Source of the DNA: Betaproteobacteria bacterium
GTDB taxonomy: Bacteria; Pseudomonadota; Gammaproteobacteria; Burkholderiales; SG8-39
Reading direction: 5' to 3'
DNA length: 64,000 bases
Assembly (NCBI GenBank): GCA_004297625.1
Contig: SCTY01000003.1
Span: forward strand, 1 to 64,000
Shown here: positions 41,458 through 49,117 of the stretch, piece by piece
Layout of the letters: each line of letters opens with the position of its first letter
Position numbering within the stretch: position 1 is the first letter of the stretch
Notes under the pieces: generated by a model
Seen by the model: only the letters and a program-made list of their open reading frames with translations
Database searches by the model: none
What the model was told of the DNA's origin: nothing
Translations under genes and position numbers: made by a program

Positions 41458-43278
41458 CTAGCCGCCGGCGCTGTATTCCGGGACCCAGCCGCGCAGCTTG
41501 GCGCGCACCGCGTCGGGCACGCAGTCGCCGGGATTCTCGAGCCAGGCAAGCACTTCGTCGACCAGATCGTTGTGCTCGGGGGCGCGCGCCTGCGCGACCC
41601 TCAGCTTGGGGTGCGGCGTCGGCAGGGTCTTCTCGGCGTCGGCGAGCGGCTCCTCGTAGAGCTTCTCGCCGGGCCGCAAGCCCGTGTACTCGACGCGGAT
41701 GTCGTTTTCCGAATAGCCGGAGAGCCGGATCAGCTCCCTTGCAAGGTCGGCAATCTTGACCGGCTCGCCCATGTCGAGCACGAAAATCTCGCCCTCCTTG
41801 CCCATCATGGCCGCCTGCAGCACGAGCTGGGCTGCCTCGGGGATCGACATGAAATAGCGCTTGATGTCCGGATGCGTGACGGTGATCGGCCCGCCGCGCG
41901 CGATCTGCTCGCGAAAGCGCGGCACCACGCTGCCGGTGGAGCCGAGGACGTTGCCGAAGCGCACGATCACGAACTGCGTGCGGCCGGCGGGCTGCAGCGT
42001 CTGGCAGACGATCTCCGCGAGCCGCTTGGAGGCGCCCATCACGTTCGCCGGATTGACCGCCTTGTCGGTCGATACGAGGACGAACTTTTCGGCACCGTTC
42101 GCCTGGGCCGCGCGCGCCACCACGACGGTGGAAAGCACGTTGTTCGCGACCGCCTGGTAGGCGTTCTCTTCCTCCATGAGCGGCACGTGCTTGTACGCGG
42201 CCGCGTGGAACACCACCGCCGGCCGGTAGCGCTCGAACACCTGCTGCACCCGGCGCGGGTCTTTTGCGTCGCCGATCGCCGCGACGACCGCCGGGCCGGC
42301 GTGCCGGTCGCGAAATTCCTGCTCGATCGAGTAGAGCGCGAACTCCGAGCTGTCAAAAAGCACGATGCGTGCCGGCGCAAAGCGCGCGATCTGCCGGCAG
42401 AGCTCGGAGCCGATCGAGCCGCCGGCCCCGGTAACAAGCACGGTCTTGGTTGCGAGGAAGGCATGCAGACCCGCCTCGTCGAGCTGCACGGGATCGCGCC
42501 CGAGCAGATCGTCGAGCTCCAGTGCCCGCAGGGCCGAGATGCTCACCCTGCCGGCGACGATATCGGTGAGCGCTGGTACGGTCATCACCGATAGACCGGC
42601 GCGCTCGCAAAGAGCGACGGCGCGCCGGCGTTCCTGGTGCGTCGCGCTCGGCATTGCGATCACCGCCTGCTTCACTTCCAGGCGCTGAGCCACGTCGTCG
42701 ATGCGGTCGATTGCGCCGTAGACCTTGACGCCCATTACTTCGGCGCCGTGCTTGCGCACGTCGTCGTCGAGCAGGCCGATCACGGCCCATTGCGGGCTCG
42801 CCGCCAGATCCTTGAGCAATCCGGCGGCGGCATCGCCTGCGCCGATCACCAGCACCGGTGTGGCGTGCGGCTTCATGACCAGCGGAAGCAGCCGGCCTTC
42901 CTTCCAGGCCCGGTACGCGAGCCGGTTGCCGCCCATCACGGCCGCGAGAAGCAGCGGCGTCAGCACGTAGACCGTGCGCGGCACCGGAATGCCGATGCGC
43001 AGGAATGCGAGGAGAGCGGGCACTGCGAGCGCCGCAATACCGACCGCGAACACGATGCGCTGCAGATCCGGCAGGCTCGCGTAGCGCCAAAGGCCGCGGT
43101 AAAGGCCCAGGGCGAGGAAGACGGCGACGTGGACGAGGAGCACCCACGGCAGCCGGTCGAGCATCAGCGCGTGGTAGTCGGGCGGGACGTCGAAATTGAA
43201 GCGCAGCCAGAACGCCGCCATCCAGGCGAGCGCGGCGGCAACCGCGTCGTGGGCGAAGACCAGGAACCTGCGGATCAT
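41458..43278 (-). CDS. Membrane-anchored nucleotide-sugar 4,6-dehydratase (WbpM/CapD/PglF-like)
   Basis: 606 residues. Four N-terminal transmembrane helices (about 5-115), a CoA-binding-like Rossmann domain (about 135-265; VLVIGAGDAAAGLLKDLA) and a catalytic SDR domain (about 285-560) with VLVTGAGGSIGSELCRQI. The active site is VSTDKAVNPANVMGASKR: Met replaces Tyr, the SMK triad typical of UDP-GlcNAc 4,6-dehydratases. They make UDP-4-keto-6-deoxy-GlcNAc for QuiNAc, FucNAc or bacillosamine. The start at 43276-43278 overlaps the WbpL-like stop by 4 bases. Context predicts that its product feeds the initiating transferase encoded just upstream. Confidence 0.93.
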   Translation of the reverse strand: MIRRFLVFAHDAVAAALAWMAAFWLRFNFDVPPDYHALMLDRLPWVLLVHVAVFLALGLYRGLWRYASLPDLQRIVFAVGIAALAVPALLAFLRIGIPVPRTVYVLTPLLLAAVMGGNRLAYRAWKEGRLLPLVMKPHATPVLVIGAGDAAAGLLKDLAASPQWAVIGLLDDDVRKHGAEVMGVKVYGAIDRIDDVAQRLEVKQAVIAMPSATHQERRRAVALCERAGLSVMTVPALTDIVAGRVSISALRALELDDLLGRDPVQLDEAGLHAFLATKTVLVTGAGGSIGSELCRQIARFAPARIVLFDSSEFALYSIEQEFRDRHAGPAVVAAIGDAKDPRRVQQVFERYRPAVVFHAAAYKHVPLMEEENAYQAVANNVLSTVVVARAAQANGAEKFVLVSTDKAVNPANVMGASKRLAEIVCQTLQPAGRTQFVIVRFGNVLGSTGSVVPRFREQIARGGPITVTHPDIKRYFMSIPEAAQLVLQAAMMGKEGEIFVLDMGEPVKIADLARELIRLSGYSENDIRVEYTGLRPGEKLYEEPLADAEKTLPTPHPKLRVAQARAPEHNDLVDEVLAWLENPGDCVPDAVRAKLRGWVPEYSAGG

Positions 43279-44246
43279 GGGTTTTCCCGGGGCTGATGCC
43301 GCCGCCAGCGCACATCCACCCAGAGCGCCAGCGCGCCAAGCGCCACGCTGGCGCCCAAAAAAGCGCTCCATTGCACGACTGGCGCCTGCGTGCGCGCAAG
43401 TAACGCGACCGCCGCACAGGCCGCCATGAGCGCGTAGCCGATATAGGCGGTGCCGCGATGGCCGAGACCCATGCGGACCAGGCGCTGGTAATAGTGATCG
43501 CGGTGCGCTTGCCACACGCGCTCGCGGCGCGCGAGCCGCCTGAAAAGCGTCACCGTGGCGTCGCCGATGAACGGCGCGAACACGAGAAGCGGGAACCAGA
43601 GCGGCCAGACGTCGTCGCGCCAGCCGACAAGCCCCAGCCCCCCGGCGAGAAAGCCGAGCGGTATCGAGCCCACGTCGCCGAGGAACATGCGCGCCGGATG
43701 AAAGTTGTGAGCGAGAAAGGCGGCGGCGGCCATCGAAATCGCGGTGCACAGCAACGCAAGGGGCACATCGCCCGCCAGCGCGGCGGCGAGCGAGTAGGCG
43801 CCGAAGCCGATGAACGCCATGCCGCCCGCGAGGCCGTCCGAGCCGTCCATGAAGTTGTAGAGGTTCGTTATCCAGGCGAGCGCGACGACGAGCAGCGCGA
43901 GCTCGAGCGGATGCATCGGGGCGAGCACGTACCACGCGAGCAGCGCGGCCGCCGCGAGGTGGAAAGCGAGACGTACGCCCGTGGGCATGCCGCGCAGATC
44001 GTCGACGAGCGACACCGCGGCGAGGAAGAAGGCGAGCAAAACAGGCATCCAGAGCACTGAAGCGACGAAAGGAATCGCCACCGCGGTGCCGGCGAGCACC
44101 GCGATTCCTCCCGTGCGCGGCACCGGCCGCTCGTGCAGCGAGCGCGCGTTGGGATGGTCGAGCGCGAAGCGGGCGAAGCGCGCGAGCAGCACGCGCGACG
44201 CGACGAACGCGACGACGAACGAAAGGACCCCTAGTCCCCCGAGCAT
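43275..44246 (-). CDS. Undecaprenyl-phosphate sugar-1-phosphate transferase (WbpL/WecA/MraY family)
   Basis: 323 residues, about ten transmembrane segments. Family motifs: LHERPVPRTGGIAV, VSLVDDLRGMPTGVR (Asp-Asp metal site), WITNLYNFMDGSDGLAGG, ARMFLGDVGSIPLGFLAGG and the HRDHYYQRL loop (HxH-type). It starts O-unit synthesis by moving an N-acetylaminosugar-1-phosphate (FucNAc, QuiNAc or GlcNAc) onto undecaprenyl phosphate in the inner membrane. Pairing with the adjacent 4,6-dehydratase is the usual WbpL-WbpM arrangement, so FucNAc or QuiNAc as first sugar is likely. It heads the minus-strand operon; the gap at 44247-44430 lies upstream. Confidence 0.92.
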   Translation of the reverse strand: MLGGLGVLSFVVAFVASRVLLARFARFALDHPNARSLHERPVPRTGGIAVLAGTAVAIPFVASVLWMPVLLAFFLAAVSLVDDLRGMPTGVRLAFHLAAAALLAWYVLAPMHPLELALLVVALAWITNLYNFMDGSDGLAGGMAFIGFGAYSLAAALAGDVPLALLCTAISMAAAAFLAHNFHPARMFLGDVGSIPLGFLAGGLGLVGWRDDVWPLWFPLLVFAPFIGDATVTLFRRLARRERVWQAHRDHYYQRLVRMGLGHRGTAYIGYALMAACAAVALLARTQAPVVQWSAFLGASVALGALALWVDVRWRRHQPRENP

Positions 44247-44430
44247 CGGCCCGATTTTAGCGGCCCCGGCGCCCGCTCGCCGCCGCCCGGCGTATCATTT
44301 GCTGATCGATCTTCGACGATTTTCCTGAAATCGTTTCTGTCCGTCATGCGGGAGCAGGCTGTCGCAGCGCTGGAGCTAGCCCGCGAAGCGCTGGCGCCGG
44401 ATGCGCCTGCGATTTTGGTACCATGAATAA
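44247..44430. other. Intergenic region between the WbpL-like gene and the toxin-antitoxin pair
   Basis: 184 bases. It holds the inverted repeat CGATTT-TCCTG-AAATCG (44317-44333), which could be an operator or half of a weak terminator, and TATCAT (44293-44298). An in-frame stretch of 26 codons starts at ATG 44346 and reads MREQAVAALELAREALAP before stopping at 44426; it may be a remnant or nothing. No strong promoter was identified for either flanking gene. Confidence 0.4.
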
Positions 44431-44652
44431 ATGAGTGCTTCGCTGAAATCACTCGGCATCGAACGACTGAGCATCGAGGAGCGCTTGAGGCTCGTTGAAG
44501 AGCTCTGGGACAGTATTGCCGAGGCTACGCCTCTGACAGACGCTCAACGGGCTGAGCTCGACCGCCGTCTCGCAGAGCACGAAGCCAATCCAGACGACGT
44601 CGTTTCTTGGGAAAATATTAAGGCATCCATTACCGCCCGCCTCAAGAGATGA
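44431..44652 (+). CDS. Addiction-module antitoxin, TIGR02574-like
   Basis: 73 residues, acidic and helical: IERLSIEERLRLVEELWDSIAE is the diagnostic segment of putative addiction-module components, followed by LDRRLAEHEANPDD and a WENIKASITARLKR tail. In this family the antitoxin binds and neutralises a RelE/ParE toxin. The stop overlaps the toxin start by 4 bases (ATGA), the standard TA layout with antitoxin first. No clear Shine-Dalgarno lies before the ATG. Location inside a polysaccharide region suggests arrival with acquired DNA or stabilisation of it. Confidence 0.9.
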   Translation: MSASLKSLGIERLSIEERLRLVEELWDSIAEATPLTDAQRAELDRRLAEHEANPDDVVSWENIKASITARLKR

Positions 44653-44945
44653 CCCTCAAGGTCGTCTTTCGGCCCGCCGCGAGGGCTGAGTTCGATGGCG
44701 CAGCGCTGTGGTACGAGGACCGACGGCCCGGACTCGGGGCGCAGTTCGTATCGGAGATCGATCGTGCCGTCGAGCTCGCGTCAAGTCACCCTGAGCGATT
44801 TCCCATCAAACATGGCGAAATTCGGTGCGTTCATGCGCGCCGTTTTCCATACTCGGTGTTTTACCGACCCGAAACAGATCAAATAGTCGTGTTGGCGGTT
44901 TTCCACGCGCGGCGAGATCCAGCGGTCTGGCAGGCACGCGCATAA
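44649..44945 (+). CDS. RelE/ParE-family toxin
   Basis: 98 residues. The fold is recognisable from VVFRPAARAEFDGAALWYEDRRPGLG (helix pair of ParE-like toxins), an AVELASSHPERFP segment, and the C-terminal strands VHARRFPYSVFYRPETDQIVVLAVFHARRDPAVW with the basic/aromatic pattern of the family. Members either cleave ribosome-bound mRNA (RelE) or poison gyrase (ParE). I lean to the ParE-like clade because this antitoxin type usually pairs with it, but cannot decide. It overlaps the antitoxin by 4 bases and is convergent with the following epimerase. Confidence 0.9.
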   Translation: MTLKVVFRPAARAEFDGAALWYEDRRPGLGAQFVSEIDRAVELASSHPERFPIKHGEIRCVHARRFPYSVFYRPETDQIVVLAVFHARRDPAVWQARA

Positions 44946-44974
44946 CGGCGTAATGGGGCAGCGACTCGGGCTGC

Positions 44975-45781
44975 CTACGATCCGGCTCCGAAGTTAGATA
45001 GGGGCCTATTACGGTACCACTCGGCGGTGCGGCGCAGGCCTTGCTCGCGGGTGAAAGGCGGCTTCCAGCCGAGCGTGCGGCGAATATGCGAGTCGTCCAA
45101 CTCGAGCGAGCCGGAGAGCTTTTCCGGCAAGAAAGAAGTCGGAAAAGGGAGAAGGTGAGCCGGCCTGCCGAGCGCCTCGCCGATTTCGCGAACGAGCTGC
45201 GGCGTAGACACCGGCTCGCCGTCCGACACGAGATACGTCCCCTCTTTCCCGAGGCAAGCGATGATCGCGTCGGCGAGATTGCCGACGTAGATAAGGCTCC
45301 TCCGGTTGCGAATGGAGGCGAGCGGCAGCGGCACGCCGCGTGCCACCGCGTTCATCAGCGCGAGGAAATTCGCCTTGACGCCCGGCCCGTACACGAGCGG
45401 AGGGCGCAGCACCGCCAAGCGCAGTCCCGCGACCGCGCGCAATGCTTGCTCCGCGCGCGCCTTGGATTCCGCATAAATATCCTGGGGCGCAATGGGCGAA
45501 CCCTCCCGAAACGGCGACTTCGAAGATTCGCCGTGCACCTTGACCGAGCTCAAGAACACGAACGACGCGCCGACCGCCGCCGCCTTCCGCGCGGTCTCGA
45601 CCGCCAAATCGACGTTTACGCGCCGCAGCTCTTCCGCGCTCGCGTGCCGGTGCGCGATCGCGGCGAGGTGGACTACAGCATTTGCGCTTTCCACCGGGAC
45701 GGTTTCGTGGCCGGCCGCCGCAAGCGCGGGCCCGAGCGTGCGCCCGACGAATCCCGATGCACCCGTGACGGCAACCTTCAA
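44975..45781 (-). CDS. NAD-dependent epimerase/dehydratase (SDR), 4-ketosugar reductase-like
   Basis: 268 residues from a TTG start (45779-45781). Rossmann motif VAVTGASGFVGRTLGPALAAAG, HLAAIAHRHASAEELRRVNVD, the SSVKVHGE catalytic Ser and YAESKARAEQAL (Tyr-x3-Lys) are present, with RPPLVYGPGVKANFLALM and SLIYVGNLADAII. This pattern matches the WbpK/WbiG/WbpV-like C4 reductases that convert UDP-4-keto-6-deoxy-GlcNAc to FucNAc or QuiNAc, which would complete the WbpM-WbpL route. No ATG is near. The start codon lies within the promoter of the divergent manC-type gene. It is convergent with the toxin gene. Confidence 0.82.
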   Translation of the reverse strand: MKVAVTGASGFVGRTLGPALAAAGHETVPVESANAVVHLAAIAHRHASAEELRRVNVDLAVETARKAAAVGASFVFLSSVKVHGESSKSPFREGSPIAPQDIYAESKARAEQALRAVAGLRLAVLRPPLVYGPGVKANFLALMNAVARGVPLPLASIRNRRSLIYVGNLADAIIACLGKEGTYLVSDGEPVSTPQLVREIGEALGRPAHLLPFPTSFLPEKLSGSLELDDSHIRRTLGWKPPFTREQGLRRTAEWYRNRPLSNFGAGS

Positions 45782-45785
45782 GCGG

Positions 45786-45792
45786 CTACAAT
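45786..45792 (+). promoter_or_regulatory. Candidate -10 element of the ManC-type gene
   Basis: TACAAT (45787-45792, 5 of 6 to consensus) lies 10 bases before the ATG, with a possible -35 GTGACG (45765-45770) about 16 bases upstream. Transcription would begin within a few bases of the start codon, giving a very short leader. The -35 lies inside the divergent epimerase gene. Confidence 0.35.
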
Positions 45793-45802
45793 CGGGCTCT
45801 TC

Positions 45803-47227
45803 ATGGGGGTGGGATTCTATCCGGTCATTCTCTCGGGCGGCTCCGGCACGCGGCTGTGGCCCATGTCGCGCAAGCTGCTGCCGAAGCAATTCCTCGCGCT
45901 GCTCTCGGAGCACACGCTCTTCCAGGAGACCGCGCTGCGCGTGAAGCCCATGGAAGGCTGCGCGCCGCCGATTGTCGTATGCAACGACGAGCAGCGCTTC
46001 CTCGCCGCGGGGCAGCTACGCGAGATCGGCGTCGGGCCGGCGATCACGATCCTCGAGCCGGTCGGGCGTAACACCGCGCCGGCGATCGCGGTTGCTGCGC
46101 TCGCCGCGCGCGAGCGCGAGCCGGATGCGCTGCTCCTCGTGCTGCCGTCGGACCATACCGTGACGAAGCCCGAAGTGTTTCGCAAGGACGCGGCCAAAGC
46201 ACTCGAGCTCGCGCGTCAAGGCCATCTGGCGACCTTCGGCATCGTTCCCCAGGCGCCCGAGACGGGCTACGGCTACATCGAGCGCGGCCAAGCGCTGAAT
46301 GGGGCGAACGACTCGTGGAAGGTAGCGAGCTTCCGCGAAAAACCCGATCGCGCCACCGCCGAGTCGCTGGTCGCGAGCGGGCGCTTCTTCTGGAACAGCG
46401 GCATGTTCGCGTTCTCGGCTGCCCGCTATCTGCAAGAGCTCGAGCGGCTGCGGCCGGAGATGCTGGCGGCGGCGCGCCAGGCATACGCAAGCAGCGTACG
46501 CGACCTGGATTTCGTGCGGCTCAATCGCGAGGCGTTCGCCACGTGCCCCTCGGATTCCATCGACTATGCAGTGATGGAAAAAACCGCCGATGCGGTCGTG
46601 GTGCAAACCGACCCGGGCTGGAGCGACGTGGGAACGTGGCAGGCACTATGGGCCGTGAGCCCGCAAGACAAGGCCGGCAACGTGACAGCGGGCGACGTGC
46701 ACCTTCACGACGCGAGCGGCTGCTACGTCCGGGCCGAGAAGCGACATGTCTCGGCGATCGGCGTGCAGGACCTCGTGATCGTCGAGACCGACGACGCGCT
46801 GCTCGTGGTTCCCAAGGAGCGCAGCCAGGACGTCAAGGACGCGGTCGGGCACCTGGAGGCCCTTTCCCGCACCGAGCATGTCTCGCACACCCGCGTTTAT
46901 CGCCCCTGGGGCTATTACGAGAGCATAGATGCCGGCGATCGCTTTCAAGTGAAGCGCATCATGGTGAAACCCGGCGAGGCGCTCTCGCTGCAGATGCACC
47001 ACCATCGCGCCGAGCACTGGGTGGTGGTGTCGGGCACCGCGAAAGTGACGCGCGGCGAAGAGCAGGTCCTGATCTCCGAGAACGAGTCGACCTACATCCC
47101 CGTGGGCGTGAAGCACCGCCTCGAAAACCCCGGCAAGGTGCCCCTCTATCTCATCGAGGTGCAGTCCGGCGGCTACCTCGGCGAGGACGACATCGTGCGC
47201 TTCGAGGACCGCTACAAGCGCGGCTGA
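45803..47227 (+). CDS. manC: Mannose-1-phosphate guanylyltransferase / mannose-6-phosphate isomerase
   Basis: 474 residues. It makes GDP-mannose and, through its C-terminal domain, interconverts fructose-6-P and mannose-6-P. The nucleotidyltransferase part has ILSGGSGTRLWPMSRKLLPKQF (pyrophosphorylase signature), EPVGRNTAPAIAVAAL, LLVLPSDHTV and GTFGIVPQAPETGYGYIE-type residues. The C-terminal cupin has YRPWGYYESIDAGDRFQVKRI, MHHHRAEHWVVVSGTAKV (metal His) and ENESTYIPVGVKHRLENPG. Length equals the AlgA/ManC norm. The ATG at 45803 is 11 bases after TACAAT, with no Shine-Dalgarno. GDP-mannose would supply mannose, or tailored sugars such as rhamnose, to the O-chain. Confidence 0.95.
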   Translation: MGVGFYPVILSGGSGTRLWPMSRKLLPKQFLALLSEHTLFQETALRVKPMEGCAPPIVVCNDEQRFLAAGQLREIGVGPAITILEPVGRNTAPAIAVAALAAREREPDALLLVLPSDHTVTKPEVFRKDAAKALELARQGHLATFGIVPQAPETGYGYIERGQALNGANDSWKVASFREKPDRATAESLVASGRFFWNSGMFAFSAARYLQELERLRPEMLAAARQAYASSVRDLDFVRLNREAFATCPSDSIDYAVMEKTADAVVVQTDPGWSDVGTWQALWAVSPQDKAGNVTAGDVHLHDASGCYVRAEKRHVSAIGVQDLVIVETDDALLVVPKERSQDVKDAVGHLEALSRTEHVSHTRVYRPWGYYESIDAGDRFQVKRIMVKPGEALSLQMHHHRAEHWVVVSGTAKVTRGEEQVLISENESTYIPVGVKHRLENPGKVPLYLIEVQSGGYLGEDDIVRFEDRYKRG

Positions 47228-47265
47228 GCGAGCACGTTGCAGCCAGGACCACGACGCAAGCTTCG

Positions 47266-47994
47266 ATGACCGCCGGGCAACAAGTGACTATCTCGGTCGT
47301 CAGCCACCGGCAAAACGCCCTCGTCAACCAGTTGCTTGCGGATCTCGCACAACACTGCGCGTCCCATATATCGATCGTCGTTACGATCAATTTCCAGGAT
47401 GAAGTTGAACTAGCCGCGCGCGGACTGCCTTTTCCCGCGGAGGTGATTGTCAACGCAGTGCCCAAGGGATTTGGCGCGAACCACAATGCGGCATTCGGAC
47501 GATGCCGCACGCCGAGCTTTTGCGTGGTCAACCCGGACATCCGCGTTGCAAGCAACCCCTTTTCAACCCTCCTGGCCAATTTCCAAGCGACCGATATCGC
47601 CGTAGTCGGCCCCTTGGTGCGCAGCCCGCTCGGCGGCACCGAAGACAGCGCGCGGCGATTTCCAACCTTGATGTCGCTGCTCCGCAAGGCGGCGGTGCGC
47701 AACGCCGCTCCCGACTACCCGTCGGACAAGGGCCCCCTGGTGGTGGACTGGATTGCCGGGATGTTCATGCTTTTTCGCAGCGCGGACTATCGGGCCATCG
47801 GAGGTTTCGACGAGCGGTATTTTCTCTACTACGAAGACGCCGACATCTGCCGCCGCCTGGTTCGTCAGGGGAAGCGCGTCATCTACGACCCGCAGGTCGC
47901 GATCGTGCACGACGCGCGACGGGCGAGCCGGCGCGATGCACGGCTGGCGGCGCATCACCTCGCCAGCATGCTCAGGTTTCTCGCCCGCTCCTGA
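47266..47994 (+). CDS. GT2 glycosyltransferase, rhamnosyltransferase (WbbL)-like
   Basis: 242 residues. ISVVSHRQNALVNQLLADL opens a GT-A fold. GFGANHNAAFGRCRTPSFCVVNPDIRV holds the typical NxD metal site of the WbbL/RfbN rhamnosyltransferase-like group, and DWIAGMFMLFRSADYRAIGGFDERYFLYYEDADICRRL is its C-terminal signature. Donor and acceptor are unknown. The ATG at 47266 lies 39 bases after manC, and the frame is also open further upstream, but only as a shadow of manC. It is convergent with the next GT2 gene (8-base gap). It probably extends the O-unit on the cytoplasmic face. Confidence 0.85.
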   Translation: MTAGQQVTISVVSHRQNALVNQLLADLAQHCASHISIVVTINFQDEVELAARGLPFPAEVIVNAVPKGFGANHNAAFGRCRTPSFCVVNPDIRVASNPFSTLLANFQATDIAVVGPLVRSPLGGTEDSARRFPTLMSLLRKAAVRNAAPDYPSDKGPLVVDWIAGMFMLFRSADYRAIGGFDERYFLYYEDADICRRLVRQGKRVIYDPQVAIVHDARRASRRDARLAAHHLASMLRFLARS

Positions 47995-48002
47995 GCAGCT
48001 TG

Positions 48003-49034
48003 TCAGGCAGCCTTGCCGCGCAATCGCGAGGTGACGAATGCGAACATTCTTCCCATCTCGCCGGCGGCCGCACGACTTGCGAATATCAGGCTCCAGGTCC
48101 AGGGTAGCGCCAAGATCAACGGCGCCTTGAGGATCGGGTACAGGCATAGCCAGTAGAGCAGCGAGCCAGGATAGTGGCGCAGCAGCATTCGGTGCGCCTC
48201 GTCGCCGTCGAACTCCGGATCGCTGCGCCGCATGCGCATCACATAGTACGGAAGGTGCCGGAAGATGACCGTCCTTTGTATCGCGCGCCGCACGGTCGAT
48301 GAAAGGCCGTCGGCCGACGCCGCCTCAAGCGCGTCGTTGAAGTTGGCGACGAAAACGCGGAGATAGTCGTAGCCGCCGCTGTTGTTGCGCTTGGCCGCAA
48401 CCATGTAATCCCGGAAGTACACGTTGGACGCTGCACGCAATGCCGCGCGGTAAACGAGCCGGACCTGGACCAGATTTGTACCGATTGCACGGTCCAGGTC
48501 TATGTCTGCGGCGAGTGCCTTGTTGATGATGTTCGCCGATATAAAGGTGCAATAGACGTGCACTTTCCGCAGGAAGCGCTCGCTGTCGGTATACATCGTG
48601 TACCCGGTTCGCAGGGTACGGGGATGCTCGCGGATGAAGTCGTCGTCGTAGCCGTAGGGCTTGAGAAAGACCACGCCGTGCTCGCCGTTCTTCAGCACCG
48701 CCAATATTCGCCCCAAGGCACCCGGCAGCAGCACGTCGTCGTCTCCGAAGATAAGCGCGTAGCGGCCTCGTGCGAGGGCGAAGCATTGCGCGATGTTGCG
48801 GTCCGACCCGATGTTCTCCTTATTTCGAACCGCGCGAAGCGCGGGCCACGCAGAACGATACCTGCCGACCACCGACTGAGTCCCGTCTTCCGAGGCATTG
48901 TCGGACACCACCACTTCCACCGTGTCGCCGTGCTCGCGCGCCTGAGCGATCAGGTTCTCGAGGCACAGGTCGAGGTATCCGGCCCGGTTATAGGTCGGCA
49001 CCGCGATCGTGAGCAGCGGTTCGGAGGAAGTCAT
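48003..49034 (-). CDS. GT2 glycosyltransferase with C-terminal hydrophobic segment
   Basis: 343 residues. LTIAVPTYNRAGYLDLCLENL, VEVVVSDNASEDGTQSVV, IGSDRNIAQCFALARGRYALIFGDDDVLLPGAL (Asp-Asp-Asp metal site) define the GT-A domain of about 210 residues. The C-terminal part has a hydrophobic run (LLYWLCLYPILKAPLILALPWTWSLIF) that should anchor it to the membrane. The family covers O-antigen and abequosyl- or colitosyl-type transferases; the abequosyltransferase WbaV is GT2, so a dideoxyhexose acceptor role is possible but unproven. The ATG at 49032-49034 starts the first conserved strand. It is divergent from the 49118 gene, with 83 bases between. Confidence 0.83.
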   Translation of the reverse strand: MTSSEPLLTIAVPTYNRAGYLDLCLENLIAQAREHGDTVEVVVSDNASEDGTQSVVGRYRSAWPALRAVRNKENIGSDRNIAQCFALARGRYALIFGDDDVLLPGALGRILAVLKNGEHGVVFLKPYGYDDDFIREHPRTLRTGYTMYTDSERFLRKVHVYCTFISANIINKALAADIDLDRAIGTNLVQVRLVYRAALRAASNVYFRDYMVAAKRNNSGGYDYLRVFVANFNDALEAASADGLSSTVRRAIQRTVIFRHLPYYVMRMRRSDPEFDGDEAHRMLLRHYPGSLLYWLCLYPILKAPLILALPWTWSLIFASRAAAGEMGRMFAFVTSRLRGKAA

Positions 49035-49117
49035 CGGCGCGCATCATAACCGCACCAGTACGATCTGGCCGGCGAAAAGCGCCTGGCGTCACTTAGAATG
49101 TCGGCTCCGCGTATCTC

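Noticed and set aside
44946..44974. GGCAGC...GCTGCC hairpin between the toxin and the epimerase
   Set aside because: Only a 6-bp stem without a T run on either strand; not a convincing terminator.
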